45,506 nucleotides of DNA from NCBI GenBank assembly GCA_016215215.1, contig JACRKW010000112.1:1-45506 (forward strand), given 5' to 3'. Below are positions 9,655-18,353 of this stretch, one piece after another. The DNA comes from Acidobacteriota bacterium (GTDB lineage: Bacteria; Acidobacteriota; Terriglobia; Bryobacterales; Bryobacteraceae). The notes under the pieces were generated by a model. That model searched no databases. It was not told the origin of the DNA and worked only from the letters and a program-made list of their open reading frames with translations. The translations under genes and the position numbers were made by a program. The stretch's first letter is position 1. The number at the start of each line of letters is the position of its first letter.

Positions 9655-10428
9655 TCAGTGCCCCTTGGCCGCAGCGACTGGCCCCGGTTGGGCCGGCGCC
9701 GGCAAGTCCCGGTATTGCACTAGTACGGACACCCTCCTGTTGGAGGGGTCAAGTGGCTTGGCGGGGATCTTCAGCCGGTGGTCAGCGAAGCCTCGCACCT
9801 GCGCCACCTGCTCTCCCGCCACGCCGGCCTCCTGCAAGATGCGCCGAGCCCGGTTTGCCCGATCCGCCGAAAGCTCCCAGTTGGTGTAACCTGCATCCGA
9901 CGCGTACGGTTTGGCGTCCGTATAACCCTCCACCAGTAACTTGTTTGGCATCGCCCTCAGTTGCTCCCCCAGCATCCGGATCAGCTCCGTACCTTGCGTG
10001 GTCGGTTTGGCATTGCCGCTTTCGAAGAACATCCCTCCCTCGTTTTCCGACAACTCCACGCGCAGTCCTTCCGGCGTCACTGTCACCTGTACGTTCTTCT
10101 TGATCTGGTCGAACTTGGGAAGCTCCTTCATGGCCTGTTCCAGCTTTTCTTTGAGCTTGTCCATGTTGTCCCGGTCTATCGAAATGCCTTCGGATATGCC
10201 TGCCATCGTCGAGCCCGCCATCTTCCCAGATCCCGTTGGATCCTGAAAGTAGCCGCCGATCGCCTTCTTCACCTTCTCGTCGCTCGACAACAGCCACAAG
10301 ACGATGAATAGCGCCATCATCGCCGTCACGAAGTCGGCGTAGGCCACCTTCCAGGCGCCCCCGTGATGGCGCCCATGGCCTATCTGCCTTTTGATGATGA
10401 TCGGTGGTGTGCTGTCCGGGCCGCCCAT
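9655..10428 (-). CDS. motB: MotB-type stator / OmpA-domain protein
   Basis: Inner-membrane stator subunit that anchors the ion channel of the flagellar motor to peptidoglycan. The ATG at 10426-10428 is chosen because it has GAGGG just upstream and begins the typical short cytoplasmic tail; the frame is open further upstream only across motA. In the 257-residue product the N-terminal tail (KRQIGHGRHHGGAWKVAYAD) leads into one membrane segment (FVTAMMALFIVLWLLSS) whose first part holds the conserved Asp (YADFVTAMMA) that binds the driving ion. The C-terminal OmpA-like domain contains LLVEGYTDAKPY, NWELSADRANRARRIL and NRRVSVLVQY. It follows motA by 26 bp. The preserved Asp argues for a working stator rather than a passive OmpA protein. 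Confidence 0.92.
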   Translation of the reverse strand: MGGPDSTPPIIIKRQIGHGRHHGGAWKVAYADFVTAMMALFIVLWLLSSDEKVKKAIGGYFQDPTGSGKMAGSTMAGISEGISIDRDNMDKLKEKLEQAMKELPKFDQIKKNVQVTVTPEGLRVELSENEGGMFFESGNAKPTTQGTELIRMLGEQLRAMPNKLLVEGYTDAKPYASDAGYTNWELSADRANRARRILQEAGVAGEQVAQVRGFADHRLKIPAKPLDPSNRRVSVLVQYRDLPAPAQPGPVAAAKGH

Positions 10429-10454
10429 TCCATTACCCTCAGGCCGCCTCGGCC

Positions 10455-11297
10455 TCAGTGCCGGCAGCCGCTGTCGCTGCCGCTGCCGCCGCGCCGGCGC
10501 CCTTGATTGCCGCTTCGGTCTCGTACGGCAAGCGACGGCGCCAGCCCCTTCACAAACGCCAACACTGCCACGCGCAGGAACTGCATGTAGCAGCCATGCT
10601 CTTCGTTTTGCCGCGCCATGTTCGACGCCAGCGGGCCGAATAGGCCATAGCACAACAAGATACCCAGGAATGTTCCCACCAATGCCGCGGCCACCTTGTG
10701 CCCGATCTCCTCCGGCGGTCCGCCCAGCGCGCCCATCGTGATCACCACGCCAAGCACAGCCGCGACAATGCCCAGGCCCGGCAACGCGTCGGCCACCGTC
10801 GACAACGCCGACACCGGCTCGGCTGCTTCGCGATGCTGCACCTCGATGTCCAGTTCCATCAACTGGTCCAACTCAAACGTGCCAACTCCGCCGGAAATCG
10901 CCATCCGCACCGTGTCGGTGAAAAACGGCATGGCATGTTGGTCCTTCAGGAGTTCAGGGTACTTTGTAAAGAGCGGGCTCTTCTCTGGTTCATCAAGGTC
11001 GGCTTCCAGTTTAGCCATCCCGCTCCGCCTGGCATACACAAAAATGTCGCTCAGCATCTTGAGTTGATCCAGGTAGAAGACCTTGGAGTACTTCGAGCCC
11101 TTCAACGTGCCGAGCACCCCTTTTGCCACCCCGGCAAGAGTATGCAGCGGGTTGGCGATCACCAGCGTCCCCGCCGCCGCCCCGCCGATAATAACCAATT
11201 CTGCCGGCTGCACCAGCACCATCAAGTTGCCATGCTCCAGCAGGTATCCGCCGATGATCGCCCCGAAGACGACGACTATCCCGATTATGACAAGCAT
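10455..11297 (-). CDS. motA: MotA-type stator subunit
   Basis: Four-helix channel subunit partner of MotB (MotA/TolQ/ExbB superfamily). The 280-residue product begins MLVIIGIVVVFGAIIGGYLL; further segments include AELVIIGGAAAGTLVIA, ALPGLGIVAAVLGVVITMGAL and ALVGTFLGILLCYGLFGPLA, the last two being the characteristic MotA_ExbB region. After the normal end of the core (FVKGLAPSLAV) the frame runs into an unusual Arg/Gly/Ser tail. The next frame there gives an Ala-rich tail that starts LPYETEAAIKG and stops about 10 bp before motB, so a frameshift near 10520-10530 is possible. Neither tail is typical. ATG at 11295-11297 gives the standard start; no strong Shine-Dalgarno site is visible. No other flagellar gene occurs in the window. 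Confidence 0.88.
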   Translation of the reverse strand: MLVIIGIVVVFGAIIGGYLLEHGNLMVLVQPAELVIIGGAAAGTLVIANPLHTLAGVAKGVLGTLKGSKYSKVFYLDQLKMLSDIFVYARRSGMAKLEADLDEPEKSPLFTKYPELLKDQHAMPFFTDTVRMAISGGVGTFELDQLMELDIEVQHREAAEPVSALSTVADALPGLGIVAAVLGVVITMGALGGPPEEIGHKVAAALVGTFLGILLCYGLFGPLASNMARQNEEHGCYMQFLRVAVLAFVKGLAPSLAVRDRSGNQGRRRGGSGSDSGCRH

Positions 11298-11410
11298 AGG
11301 GTCATGGCCCCTGGGTCGGGGCTATGCTGACCCGTATCGACTGCCACGCCCGTTCCTTGAACACACCTTCCCCCCAAGCGGTCTTGACGGCTCGCCGCGG
11401 GACCACGCGC

Positions 11411-11416
11411 TACACT
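11411..11416 (+). promoter_or_regulatory. -10-like TACACT directly before the M20 gene
   Basis: TACACT ends 8 nt before the ATG at 11425 and 5 nt before an in-frame GTG at 11422. No Shine-Dalgarno sequence lies between, so a leaderless or near-leaderless message is suggested. A TTGACG occurs upstream at 11384-11389, but at 21-bp spacing. Confidence 0.35.
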
Positions 11417-11424
11417 GTGAAGTG

Positions 11425-12717
11425 ATGTTGGGCCCTCTCGACCTGGGGCGTAAACGCCCCGCCGGTTCGCCGGTCCAGGCACCCCCTTCCGTTGCCGGCG
11501 CGCTTGACGAACTGGCTTCCCGGCCGGGAGTTCGAGACATCCTGCGCTTCTTCTCCCGCGAGCGCCGCTGGGTCGACGAGCAACATCTCGCCGTCTGCCG
11601 CATTCCAGCGCCCACCTTCCTTGAACAGAAACGCGCCGAATGGATGGCCGGCCAGCTCAATGCGCTCGGGTGGACCGCCGCCATTGACCGCGCCGGCAAC
11701 GTCACCGCGCGGTTCGGCTCGACCCAGCCCGGCCTGCCCCTGGTCGCCCTCACCGCCCACCTGGATACCGTGCTCGCGCCGCGTTCCCCTGAAGAGATCC
11801 GCCTGGACGGCCGGGACCGTCTCCTTGGTCCCGGTGTGGCCGACAACGGCGCCGGCCTCGCCGCCCTCCTGGCCGTCGCCCGGGCACTCTCCACCGTCCA
11901 GCCTTCTGTTTCCAATCTGTCCCAACTGCTTCTGGTCGCCAACGTCGGTGAGGAAGGCGAGGGTAATCTCAGCGGCATGAAGTTCCTCTGCCGCCAGTCG
12001 CCCGCCGCCGCCAACCTCCACTCCGTCCTGGTCCTGGATGGGCCTGACACCGCCCATATCACCGCCGAAGCGCTCGCCTGCCGCCGCTTCGAAGTCGCCG
12101 TCACCGGTCCAGGAGGCCACTCCTGGTCCGATCATGGCGCAGCCAACCCCATCCACGCCCTCGCCCGCGCCATCTCCCTCTTTTCTGACCTTCGCCACGA
12201 AGAAGCCCCTCGCCGCTCGCCCTGTTCCTGGAACTTCGGCGTCATCGAGGGCGGTTCCACCGTCAATGCCATCCCCGCTTCAGCCCGGGTCAAAGTCGAT
12301 CTGCGTTCGGAATCGCTTGCGGACCTCGACGACCTCTCCACCTCCCTCGCCTCCGCTCTGGAACGCGCCATGTTGACCGAAAATGAACGCGCTCTCCGCG
12401 GCCGAGTCTCCGGACGTCTGCGCGAAACCGGTTCCCGCCCCGGTGGCCGCCTGCCGGAGGACTCCCCCCTCCTCCGCTACGCCCAGGCGGTAGACGCCCA
12501 TCTCGGCATCCATTCTCATCTCGACTGTGCCTCCACCGACGCCAACATCCCGCTCTCCATGGGAATTCCCGCTCTTTCCATCGGCGCCGGAGGATCCGGC
12601 GGCGGCGCTCACACTCCGAATGAGTGGTACTGCTCGGAGGGACGCGAACTCGGTCTCCGCCGCGTATTCCTGCTCACCTCACTCCTGCTGGCCGAGGCTG
12701 CTTCGCCCGAGCCATGA
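11425..12717 (+). CDS. M20-family metallopeptidase
   Basis: Cytosolic dizinc exopeptidase or amidohydrolase of the M20 (PepT/ArgE/DapE) family; no signal peptide is visible. In the 430-residue product the metal and catalytic motifs occur in order: TAHLDTVLAP (His and Asp), GPGVADNGAGLAALL (bridging Asp), NVGEEGEGNLSG (catalytic Glu and metal Glu), followed by the dimerisation domain (GGHSWSDHGAANPIHALA and NFGVIEGGSTVNAIP) and a late GGGAHTPNEW histidine. ATG at 11425 is taken, directly after an in-frame GTG; the frame is open further upstream but that stretch crosses motA. The stop overlaps the start of the EamA gene (ATGA), so the two are translationally coupled, which could pair peptide hydrolysis with amino-acid export. 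Confidence 0.88.
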   Translation: MLGPLDLGRKRPAGSPVQAPPSVAGALDELASRPGVRDILRFFSRERRWVDEQHLAVCRIPAPTFLEQKRAEWMAGQLNALGWTAAIDRAGNVTARFGSTQPGLPLVALTAHLDTVLAPRSPEEIRLDGRDRLLGPGVADNGAGLAALLAVARALSTVQPSVSNLSQLLLVANVGEEGEGNLSGMKFLCRQSPAAANLHSVLVLDGPDTAHITAEALACRRFEVAVTGPGGHSWSDHGAANPIHALARAISLFSDLRHEEAPRRSPCSWNFGVIEGGSTVNAIPASARVKVDLRSESLADLDDLSTSLASALERAMLTENERALRGRVSGRLRETGSRPGGRLPEDSPLLRYAQAVDAHLGIHSHLDCASTDANIPLSMGIPALSIGAGGSGGGAHTPNEWYCSEGRELGLRRVFLLTSLLLAEAASPEP

Positions 12718-13619
12718 CCCTCGCGCCCGTTCAGGACCCACGCCATCGCCGCGCTGAACTGGCCATCGTCGCCGTGGCCTTTGTCTGGGGCTCCAGCTTC
12801 GTCATTGTCAAGAGCGCCCTCAGCGATGTCTCCACCTTCCTCTTCCTCGGCCTGCGTTTCACGCTTGCCGCCATCCTGCTTGCCATCGCCCTCCGTCACC
12901 GCCTCTCGAACACTTCCGGCTCAGCAGTCGCCTGGCGTGGCGGCCTGATCTCCGGAGGTCTCCTCTTTGCAGGCTATGCATTCCAGACCAGCGGCCTCCG
13001 CTATACAACCGCCTCCAGATCCGCTTTCATCACCGGGCTCTTTGTCGTGCTGGTACCTTTGCTCTCCTCAGCCGTCAAACAGGTGAGGCCACACAAGGCG
13101 GAACTTCTGGGCGCTGTCTGCGCTCTCATTGGCACTTCTCTGATGACGTCCGGCGACCTCAACCTCAAGCCAAATAAGGGCGACCTGCTCACTCTGGGCT
13201 GCTCCTTCGCCTACTCGGGCCACATGCTGGCGGTAGCGCACTATTCGCGCCGCTCCGGCATTGAACGCCTCAGCGTCTTCCAGATTGCCTTCGTGGCCCT
13301 CTTCGCCTGGCTGGCAGTCGCGTGGGCTGAGACACCACACATCGTCTGGTCAGGCCGCCTCCTGTTCGCCTTGGCGTTCACCGCTACATTCGCAACAGCG
13401 CTTTGTTTTCTTATATATACCTGGGCCCAACGGCATACTTCGGCTTCCCGCGCCGCTCTGCTGTTCGCCCTGGAGCCCGTTTTCGCCGGGCTGCTTGCCT
13501 GGCTCTTCGCCGGAGACTCCTGGACCGGGCGCGCTCTGCTCGGAGCTGCGCTCATCCTCTCAGGTATCGTATTGGTAGAAGTGAAACCCTCCTGGGCTTC
13601 ACCGCATCAAGATGGGTAG
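12714..13619 (+). CDS. EamA/DMT-family transporter
   Basis: Inner-membrane exporter of the drug/metabolite transporter superfamily with two EamA repeats. The 301-residue product has about ten hydrophobic segments; the first repeat begins AELAIVAVAFVWGSSFVIVKSAL and contains the usual aromatic GSSF motif, and the second begins at KGDLLTLGCSFAYSGHMLAVAHYSRR and ends with ALLGAALILSGIVLVEVKPS. ATG at 12714 is chosen because it overlaps the M20 stop by 4 bp (ATGA) and starts just before helix 1. Members export amino acids or metabolites; the substrate is not predictable. HtrA follows 34 bp later on the same strand and may be co-transcribed. Confidence 0.9.
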   Translation: MTLAPVQDPRHRRAELAIVAVAFVWGSSFVIVKSALSDVSTFLFLGLRFTLAAILLAIALRHRLSNTSGSAVAWRGGLISGGLLFAGYAFQTSGLRYTTASRSAFITGLFVVLVPLLSSAVKQVRPHKAELLGAVCALIGTSLMTSGDLNLKPNKGDLLTLGCSFAYSGHMLAVAHYSRRSGIERLSVFQIAFVALFAWLAVAWAETPHIVWSGRLLFALAFTATFATALCFLIYTWAQRHTSASRAALLFALEPVFAGLLAWLFAGDSWTGRALLGAALILSGIVLVEVKPSWASPHQDG

Positions 13620-13653
13620 CCCCCATTTACTGGATAGAAGTGAGTATTAAGCT

Positions 13654-15255
13654 ATGAGCTGGTTTGATCGATTCCGGCAGCAGAAGCTGTTCTCAGCGAG
13701 CCTCGCCGTCTTCACGCTTGCCCTGGGTATCTTGCTGGCCACGGCCTTTTCCGTTGGCGTGAGCGCCGCCCGCGGGCAGGCCGCCGCCCCTGACGCCACC
13801 CCTCTCGCCATTCCGCCGGTGAAGAAACTCAACAACGAGTTCACCCGGCTTGCCCAGATGCTGGAGCCGTCCGTAGTCTTCATCTCCACCGACTACACAC
13901 CCAAGCAGAAACCAACCTCGGACAACAAACGCCGCAACCCGCACGTCCCCCAGGACGGCGATGAAGAGGGCATCCTCGATCCCTTCCGGATGTTCGGGGC
14001 TCCCTTCGGCGGGCAGGTTCCGCGCAAGCGGGAAGGCTCCGGTTCAGGATTCATCGTTGACAAGAACGGCTACATCATGACCAATCTTCATGTGGTCGAA
14101 CAAGCCGATCACATCAAGGTGAAGATCACTGGCGACACTAGCGAGTACAAGGCTAGGCTCATCGGTTCCGACGCTGAAACCGATATCGCCATCATCAAGA
14201 TCGACGCCGGCCGCCCCCTCTCCCCGGTCAAGGTTGCCAATTCCGACAGCGTTCAGGTCGGAGATTGGGCGGTCGCCATCGGCGCGCCCTTCGGACTGGA
14301 GACCTCCGTCACAGCCGGAATCGTCTCCGCTACCGGCCGCGACATCTCCACGGCCCAATTTCAACGCTTCATTCAGACCGACGCCGCCATCAACCCCGGC
14401 AACTCCGGCGGCCCGCTGGTCAACATCAACGGCGAGGTGATCGGCGTCAACACGATGATCGCCACCAACTCAGGCGGCTATCAGGGCATCGGCTTCGCCC
14501 TGCCCGTCAACGACGCCGCCAAGGTCTACAACCAGGTGGCCCAGTCGGGCCACGTCTCCCGTGGTTCCATCGGTATCCGCTTCCCGCGCGACGCCGCCGG
14601 GATGGAGAACACTCTCAAGGCGCTCGGCTTCAAGAACGGTGTCATTATCGAGCAGGTCGCGCCCGGCGGCCCCGCCGAGAAGGCCGGTCTCAAGGGCGAT
14701 GACGTCGTTCTGGCGCTAAACGGCAAAACCATCAAGGACGGCGACGACCTGGTCAGCCGCATCTCCGACATGCCCTCCGGCAGCGAAGTGACTATCACCT
14801 TCGATCGCGACGGCAAGAAACTCGAAAAGAAAGTAACCATCGAGGATCGCGATAAGGTCTTCAAGGACGATCCCGCCATTGCCCGCAATCGCCGCGAGAT
14901 GACCGACCCCGAAGACAAGGGCACCCAGACCACCGCTCGTTTTGGCATCGGCCTGCGCGCTCTCAAGGACGACGAGCGCAAGGAAAGGCAGTTCGATCAG
15001 CCCGGCGGAGTCATCGTCACCGTCGTCGAGAATGGCTCCTTCGCCGAGGAAATCGGTGTCCGCGAGCGGGACATCATCGTCTCCATCAATCGCCAACCCG
15101 TCGCCAGCTTTGAAGATGTCAAGCGGATCCAGGCTACACTCAAGCCCGGCGATTCCGTCGCCTTCAAGGTGATGCGCCCAGTGGCCGCCAATGCCCGCGG
15201 CGGCCAGATCCAGTGGAATGGAGCTTACCTCTCGGGCAAGCTGCCGCTGGACTGA
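13654..15255 (+). CDS. degP: HtrA/DegP-family periplasmic serine protease
   Basis: Envelope quality-control protease and chaperone. The 533-residue product has an N-terminal hydrophobic segment (FSASLAVFTLALGILLATAF) that serves as signal or anchor, then a trypsin-like domain with the complete triad His146 (TNLHVV), Asp177 (ETDIAIIKID) and Ser251 (NPGNSGGPL). Two PDZ domains follow: the first includes GVIIEQVAPGGPAEKAGLKGDDVVLALNGK, shown here in part as VAPGGPAEKAG, and the second includes GSFAEEIGVRERDIIVSINR in its core. ATG at 13654 follows a weak purine-rich site. A strong hairpin terminator lies beyond the stop. The gene is convergent with tdh. Confidence 0.95.
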   Translation: MSWFDRFRQQKLFSASLAVFTLALGILLATAFSVGVSAARGQAAAPDATPLAIPPVKKLNNEFTRLAQMLEPSVVFISTDYTPKQKPTSDNKRRNPHVPQDGDEEGILDPFRMFGAPFGGQVPRKREGSGSGFIVDKNGYIMTNLHVVEQADHIKVKITGDTSEYKARLIGSDAETDIAIIKIDAGRPLSPVKVANSDSVQVGDWAVAIGAPFGLETSVTAGIVSATGRDISTAQFQRFIQTDAAINPGNSGGPLVNINGEVIGVNTMIATNSGGYQGIGFALPVNDAAKVYNQVAQSGHVSRGSIGIRFPRDAAGMENTLKALGFKNGVIIEQVAPGGPAEKAGLKGDDVVLALNGKTIKDGDDLVSRISDMPSGSEVTITFDRDGKKLEKKVTIEDRDKVFKDDPAIARNRREMTDPEDKGTQTTARFGIGLRALKDDERKERQFDQPGGVIVTVVENGSFAEEIGVRERDIIVSINRQPVASFEDVKRIQATLKPGDSVAFKVMRPVAANARGGQIQWNGAYLSGKLPLD

Positions 15256-15276
15256 TTCGTCTCTCCCGCACGCAAC

Positions 15277-15312
15277 AAAGGCCGCCAGGGCGCGCTCGCT
15301 CCGGCGGCCTTT
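15277..15312. terminator. Bidirectional terminator between htrA and tdh
   Basis: A perfect 10-bp stem (aaaggccgcc, 15277-15286; complement 15303-15312) encloses a 16-nt loop. It ends in TTT and is followed by a pyrimidine-rich run on the plus strand and begins with AAA, giving T residues on the minus strand too. It lies between the convergent stops at 15255 and 15320. Confidence 0.75.
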
Positions 15313-15319
15313 CCCTTTC

Positions 15320-16345
15320 TCACTCCCAGCTCAGCACCACTTTCCCGCCGTTGCCCTCCTTCATCGCCGCGAACCCCTTCTCGTACTCCTCGTAGTGATA
15401 GCGGTGGGTGATGACCGGGTCGATCTTCAGCCCCGATTCCAGCATCACCGTCATCTTGTACCAGGTCTCATACATTTCCCGCCCGTAGATGCCCTTGATC
15501 GTCAGCATGTTGAAGATCACCGTGTTCCAGTCGATCGCGATCTGCTCCGACGGGATCCCTAGCATGGCGATGCGCCCGCCGTGCGCCATGTTGGCAAGCA
15601 TGCTCCGGAACGCCGCCGGATTGCCCGACATCTCCAGCCCGACGTCGAAGCCCTCCTTCATCCCAAGTTCCTTCTGCGCCTCTTCCAGCGGACGTTCCGC
15701 CACGTTCCAGGCCAGCGTCACCCCCACTTTCTTTGCCAGTTCCAGCCGCGCCGGATTCACGTCGGTGATCACGACGTACCGCGCCCCGGCATGCTTGGCC
15801 ACCGCCGCCGCCATCACACCGATGGGCCCCGCTCCCGTCACCAGTACGTCCTCGCCCAGCACCGGGAACGACAGCGCCGTGTGCACCGCGTTGCCGAACG
15901 GGTCGAAGATCGACGCCACGTCCAGGTCCATGCCCTCAGAGTGTCTCCAGATGTTCGACATCGGCAGCGCCACATACTCAGCGAACGCCCCCGGCCGGTT
16001 CACTCCCAGCCCCAGCGTGTGCGCGCACAGGTGCCGCCGGCCCGCCATGCAGTTCCGGCACCGCCCGCACACAACGTGCCCCTCGCCGCTCACCAGGTCG
16101 CCTGCCTTGAAATCCGTCACGTTCGATCCAACATCCACCACGCGGCCCACAAACTCGTGTCCAACCACCATCGGCACCGGGATCGTCTTCTTTGCCCAAT
16201 CGTCCCAGTTGTAAATGTGCAAGTCCGTGCCGCAGATCCCCGTCTTCAGCACCCTGATCAGCACGTCGTTAATCCCGATTTGCGGCTCGGGTACGTCCTC
16301 CAGCCATAGGCCGACATCCGCTTTGGATTTCACCAGGGCTTTCAT
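15320..16345 (-). CDS. tdh: L-threonine 3-dehydrogenase
   Basis: Zinc-dependent medium-chain dehydrogenase that oxidises L-threonine to 2-amino-3-ketobutyrate with NAD+, normally followed by Kbl to give glycine and acetyl-CoA. The 341-residue length equals that of the Escherichia coli enzyme. Catalytic zinc ligands C38, H63 and E64 are present ([14 protein letters not shown]), as are the structural zinc cysteines C93, C96, C99 and C107. The NAD-binding glycine motif is [23 protein letters not shown] at 16343-16345 has GAGG upstream (GACGAGGTG). kbl, usually adjacent, is absent. The start lies 33 bp from the start of a divergent XRE-cupin regulator, which is therefore the likely controller of threonine breakdown. 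This regulatory link is inference from position. Confidence 0.93.
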   Translation of the reverse strand: MKALVKSKADVGLWLEDVPEPQIGINDVLIRVLKTGICGTDLHIYNWDDWAKKTIPVPMVVGHEFVGRVVDVGSNVTDFKAGDLVSGEGHVVCGRCRNCMAGRRHLCAHTLGLGVNRPGAFAEYVALPMSNIWRHSEGMDLDVASIFDPFGNAVHTALSFPVLGEDVLVTGAGPIGVMAAAVAKHAGARYVVITDVNPARLELAKKVGVTLAWNVAERPLEEAQKELGMKEGFDVGLEMSGNPAAFRSMLANMAHGGRIAMLGIPSEQIAIDWNTVIFNMLTIKGIYGREMYETWYKMTVMLESGLKIDPVITHRYHYEEYEKGFAAMKEGNGGKVVLSWE

Positions 16346-16378
16346 ATCGTGAACACCTCGTCCACTATACTAGAAACA
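16346..16378. promoter_or_regulatory. 33-bp divergent control region between tdh and the XRE-cupin gene
   Basis: The gap holds TATACT (16366-16371) reading toward the regulator, 7 nt before its GTG; on the other strand the same bases overlap a TATAGT for tdh. Both promoters must therefore overlap, so one regulator binding here would control both. The tdh Shine-Dalgarno sequence also lies in this gap, whereas the regulator has none. Confidence 0.45.
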
Positions 16379-16960
16379 GTGAAGACCTCCCCGCAACCCG
16401 CGCCCGACCCCGCTGCTCACCTCGCCGCCCGCCTGCGTGAGCTCCGCGCCGGCCGAAACTGGTCGCTCGAAGCTCTTTCCCGCGCCTCCGGCGTGTCGCG
16501 CTCCATGCTCTCGCAAATCGAGCGAAACCGCGTCAATCCAACCCTCGCCGTGACCCTCTCCATCGCCCGTGCCTTTGGCCTCTCCATCGGCGAGTTCCTC
16601 GAGATGCCCTCGGCCTCACCCACCCTCCACGTCATCCGCAAGAATGATCGTGAGTATCACTACCGCTCAGACAAAGACTGCAGCATCCGCACGCTCTCGC
16701 CGCTGAACCTCGAGAAGGACGTCGAGTTCTACGAGGTAACGCTCGAACCCAAGGGCGCGCTCCGTTCCGCACCTCACTACCCCGGCACACGCGAGTTCCT
16801 TACCGTCCAGAAGGGCCGCGTCCGCGTAGAGTCCGGACCCGACTCCGAAGTGCTATCCGCCGGCGACTCGGTCTCCTACCGCGCCGACCTTCCCCACCTC
16901 ATCGCCAACGCCGGCTCGCACCCCGCCGTTCTCTTCCTGGTCGACATCTACCTCGATTGA
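16379..16960 (+). CDS. XRE-family regulator with C-terminal cupin domain
   Basis: DNA-binding regulator with a sensory cupin. In the 193-residue product the helix-turn-helix spans about residues 18-75 (LRAGRNWSLEALSRASGVSR, SMLSQIERNRVNPTLAVTLS) and the cupin barrel covers about 115-190 (PHYPGTREFLTVQKGRVRVE, LSAGDSVSYRADLPHLIAN). I chose GTG at 16379 rather than the upstream in-frame GTG at 16349, because the latter would leave only 3 bp between two divergent start codons and because a -10-like TATACT ends 7 nt before 16379. No Shine-Dalgarno site precedes it, which fits a leaderless mRNA. Relatives regulate amino-acid or amine catabolism; the divergent tdh is the obvious target here. Confidence 0.85.
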   Translation: MKTSPQPAPDPAAHLAARLRELRAGRNWSLEALSRASGVSRSMLSQIERNRVNPTLAVTLSIARAFGLSIGEFLEMPSASPTLHVIRKNDREYHYRSDKDCSIRTLSPLNLEKDVEFYEVTLEPKGALRSAPHYPGTREFLTVQKGRVRVESGPDSEVLSAGDSVSYRADLPHLIANAGSHPAVLFLVDIYLD

Positions 16961-16988
16961 GTTGGCCGCCGCCCCGGCCTTCCAGTGC

Positions 16989-16994
16989 CATAAT
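16989..16994 (+). promoter_or_regulatory. Extended -10 directly before the GH172-like gene
   Basis: TGc followed by CATAAT (16986-16994) ends 6 nt before the ATG at 17001, with no Shine-Dalgarno sequence between. Transcription from here would start at about the A of the ATG, giving a leaderless message. Confidence 0.4.
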
Positions 16995-17000
16995 CGACCA

Positions 17001-18119
17001 ATGCCCCGTCACGCGCCTGTCCTCCTGCTCTTCGCTGCTCTCGCACTCCGTGCTCAGTCCCCCCTTGCTTCGTTGCCCACGTTGACGCCCAATGCCAACA
17101 ACCGCATGGTCTCTCCGGAGAACCCCACCGGCCGCAAAGGCCAGGGCGCCATGGCCGTGCCCAATCCCGCCGACCCCGACCTTGCCTTCTCCAACGCCGC
17201 CCTCGATCTCGGCCAGGGCTGGAAGGTCCGTCCCTTCATCAAGGTGAAGCCCCATGCCACCGTTACCCTCATGGACGTCACTGGTCCCGGCGTCATCCAG
17301 CACATCTGGATGGCTACCGCGCCCGATTTTCGCGGCAATGGCCGCGCCTCCGTCCTGCGCTTCTACTGGGACGGCGAACCCACCCCGTCCGTCGAGGTTC
17401 CGATGACCGACTTCTTCGCCGTCGGCCACGAACTCTTCGCTCGCGTCAACTCAGCCGCCGTCGTCGTTCTGCCCAAGTCCGCCCTCAACTGCTACTGGCC
17501 CATGCCCTTCCGCAAGTCCGCCCGCGCCACCTTCACCAACGACTCTGACAAGGAACTCGACCTCCTCACCTGGCAGATCGACTACTCCGAACAGCCCGTC
17601 CCCGCCGATGCCGGCTACTTTCACGCCCAGTGGCGCCGCGCCGTCACCGACCGCAAGAATCCCGATTACACCATCCTTGAAGCCAAGGGCGAGGGCCGCT
17701 ACGTCGGCACTTTCCTGGCCTGGACCCAGCTCTCCGACGGCTGGTTCGGCGAGGGAGAGGTCAAGTTCTACATCGATGGCGACACAAAGTTCCCCACCCT
17801 CGCCGGCACGGGTACCGAGGATTACTTCGGCGGCAGCTACGGTTTCCCCGAGGTCTTCTCCACTCCCTACGTCGGCAGCACCCTCGATCATAAGGGTAAG
17901 GACGGCCCGCCCAAGTGGAGCCTCTACCGCTGGCACATCCTCGATCCCGTCGCTTTCCACAAGGACCTCAAGCTCACCATCCAGGCCCTCGGCTGGTGGC
18001 CCACCCGCCGCTATCAGCCGCTCGCCGACGACATCGCTTCTGTCGCCTATTGGTACCAGGCCGAACCCCACATGGCCTTCCCGGCGTTCCCACCCCTGGC
18101 CCAGCGCTGGCCGCGGTAG
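17001..18119 (+). CDS. Exported DUF2961 (GH172-type) protein
   Basis: Exported protein of the DUF2961 family, whose characterised members (glycoside hydrolase family 172) act on fructofuranosides and arabinofuranosides. The 372-residue product starts with a signal peptide (MPRHAPVLLLFAALALRAQS). Family features include NPTGRKGQGAM, PGVIQHIWMAT, the DFFAVGHE segment, WQIDYSEQPVP, YIDGDTKFPTLAGTGTEDYF and the late RWHILDPVAFHKDLKLTIQA. The paired acidic residues of GTGTEDYF and of WDGEPTPSVEVP are candidate catalytic or calcium positions. ATG at 17001 is chosen for the signal peptide. It is slightly short for a family that is often 350-450 residues, but nothing appears missing. It stands alone, 40 bp after the regulator and 347 bp before the next gene. 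The substrate is unknown. Confidence 0.83.
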   Translation: MPRHAPVLLLFAALALRAQSPLASLPTLTPNANNRMVSPENPTGRKGQGAMAVPNPADPDLAFSNAALDLGQGWKVRPFIKVKPHATVTLMDVTGPGVIQHIWMATAPDFRGNGRASVLRFYWDGEPTPSVEVPMTDFFAVGHELFARVNSAAVVVLPKSALNCYWPMPFRKSARATFTNDSDKELDLLTWQIDYSEQPVPADAGYFHAQWRRAVTDRKNPDYTILEAKGEGRYVGTFLAWTQLSDGWFGEGEVKFYIDGDTKFPTLAGTGTEDYFGGSYGFPEVFSTPYVGSTLDHKGKDGPPKWSLYRWHILDPVAFHKDLKLTIQALGWWPTRRYQPLADDIASVAYWYQAEPHMAFPAFPPLAQRWPR

Positions 18120-18353
18120 CATTCTGACTGGTGCTCAGGCGCCTGCGCGCTGGGGAGGATTACTCCCAATTCATCAGCTCTCGGCTACGTTCTTTGTTCC
18201 CCCGGCCTCTTCGCCCCGCGCTTTGGCGCCGCCATCTAACTCTAAACCCTATGGATTCAGGCGGGTTGCGGCGGAAGTGCCGGGTTGGAAAAGAAATTTC
18301 CTCGACACCTTGCAATCTGAGCAACCTCCTGTTATATTTGAATCTCCACCACC

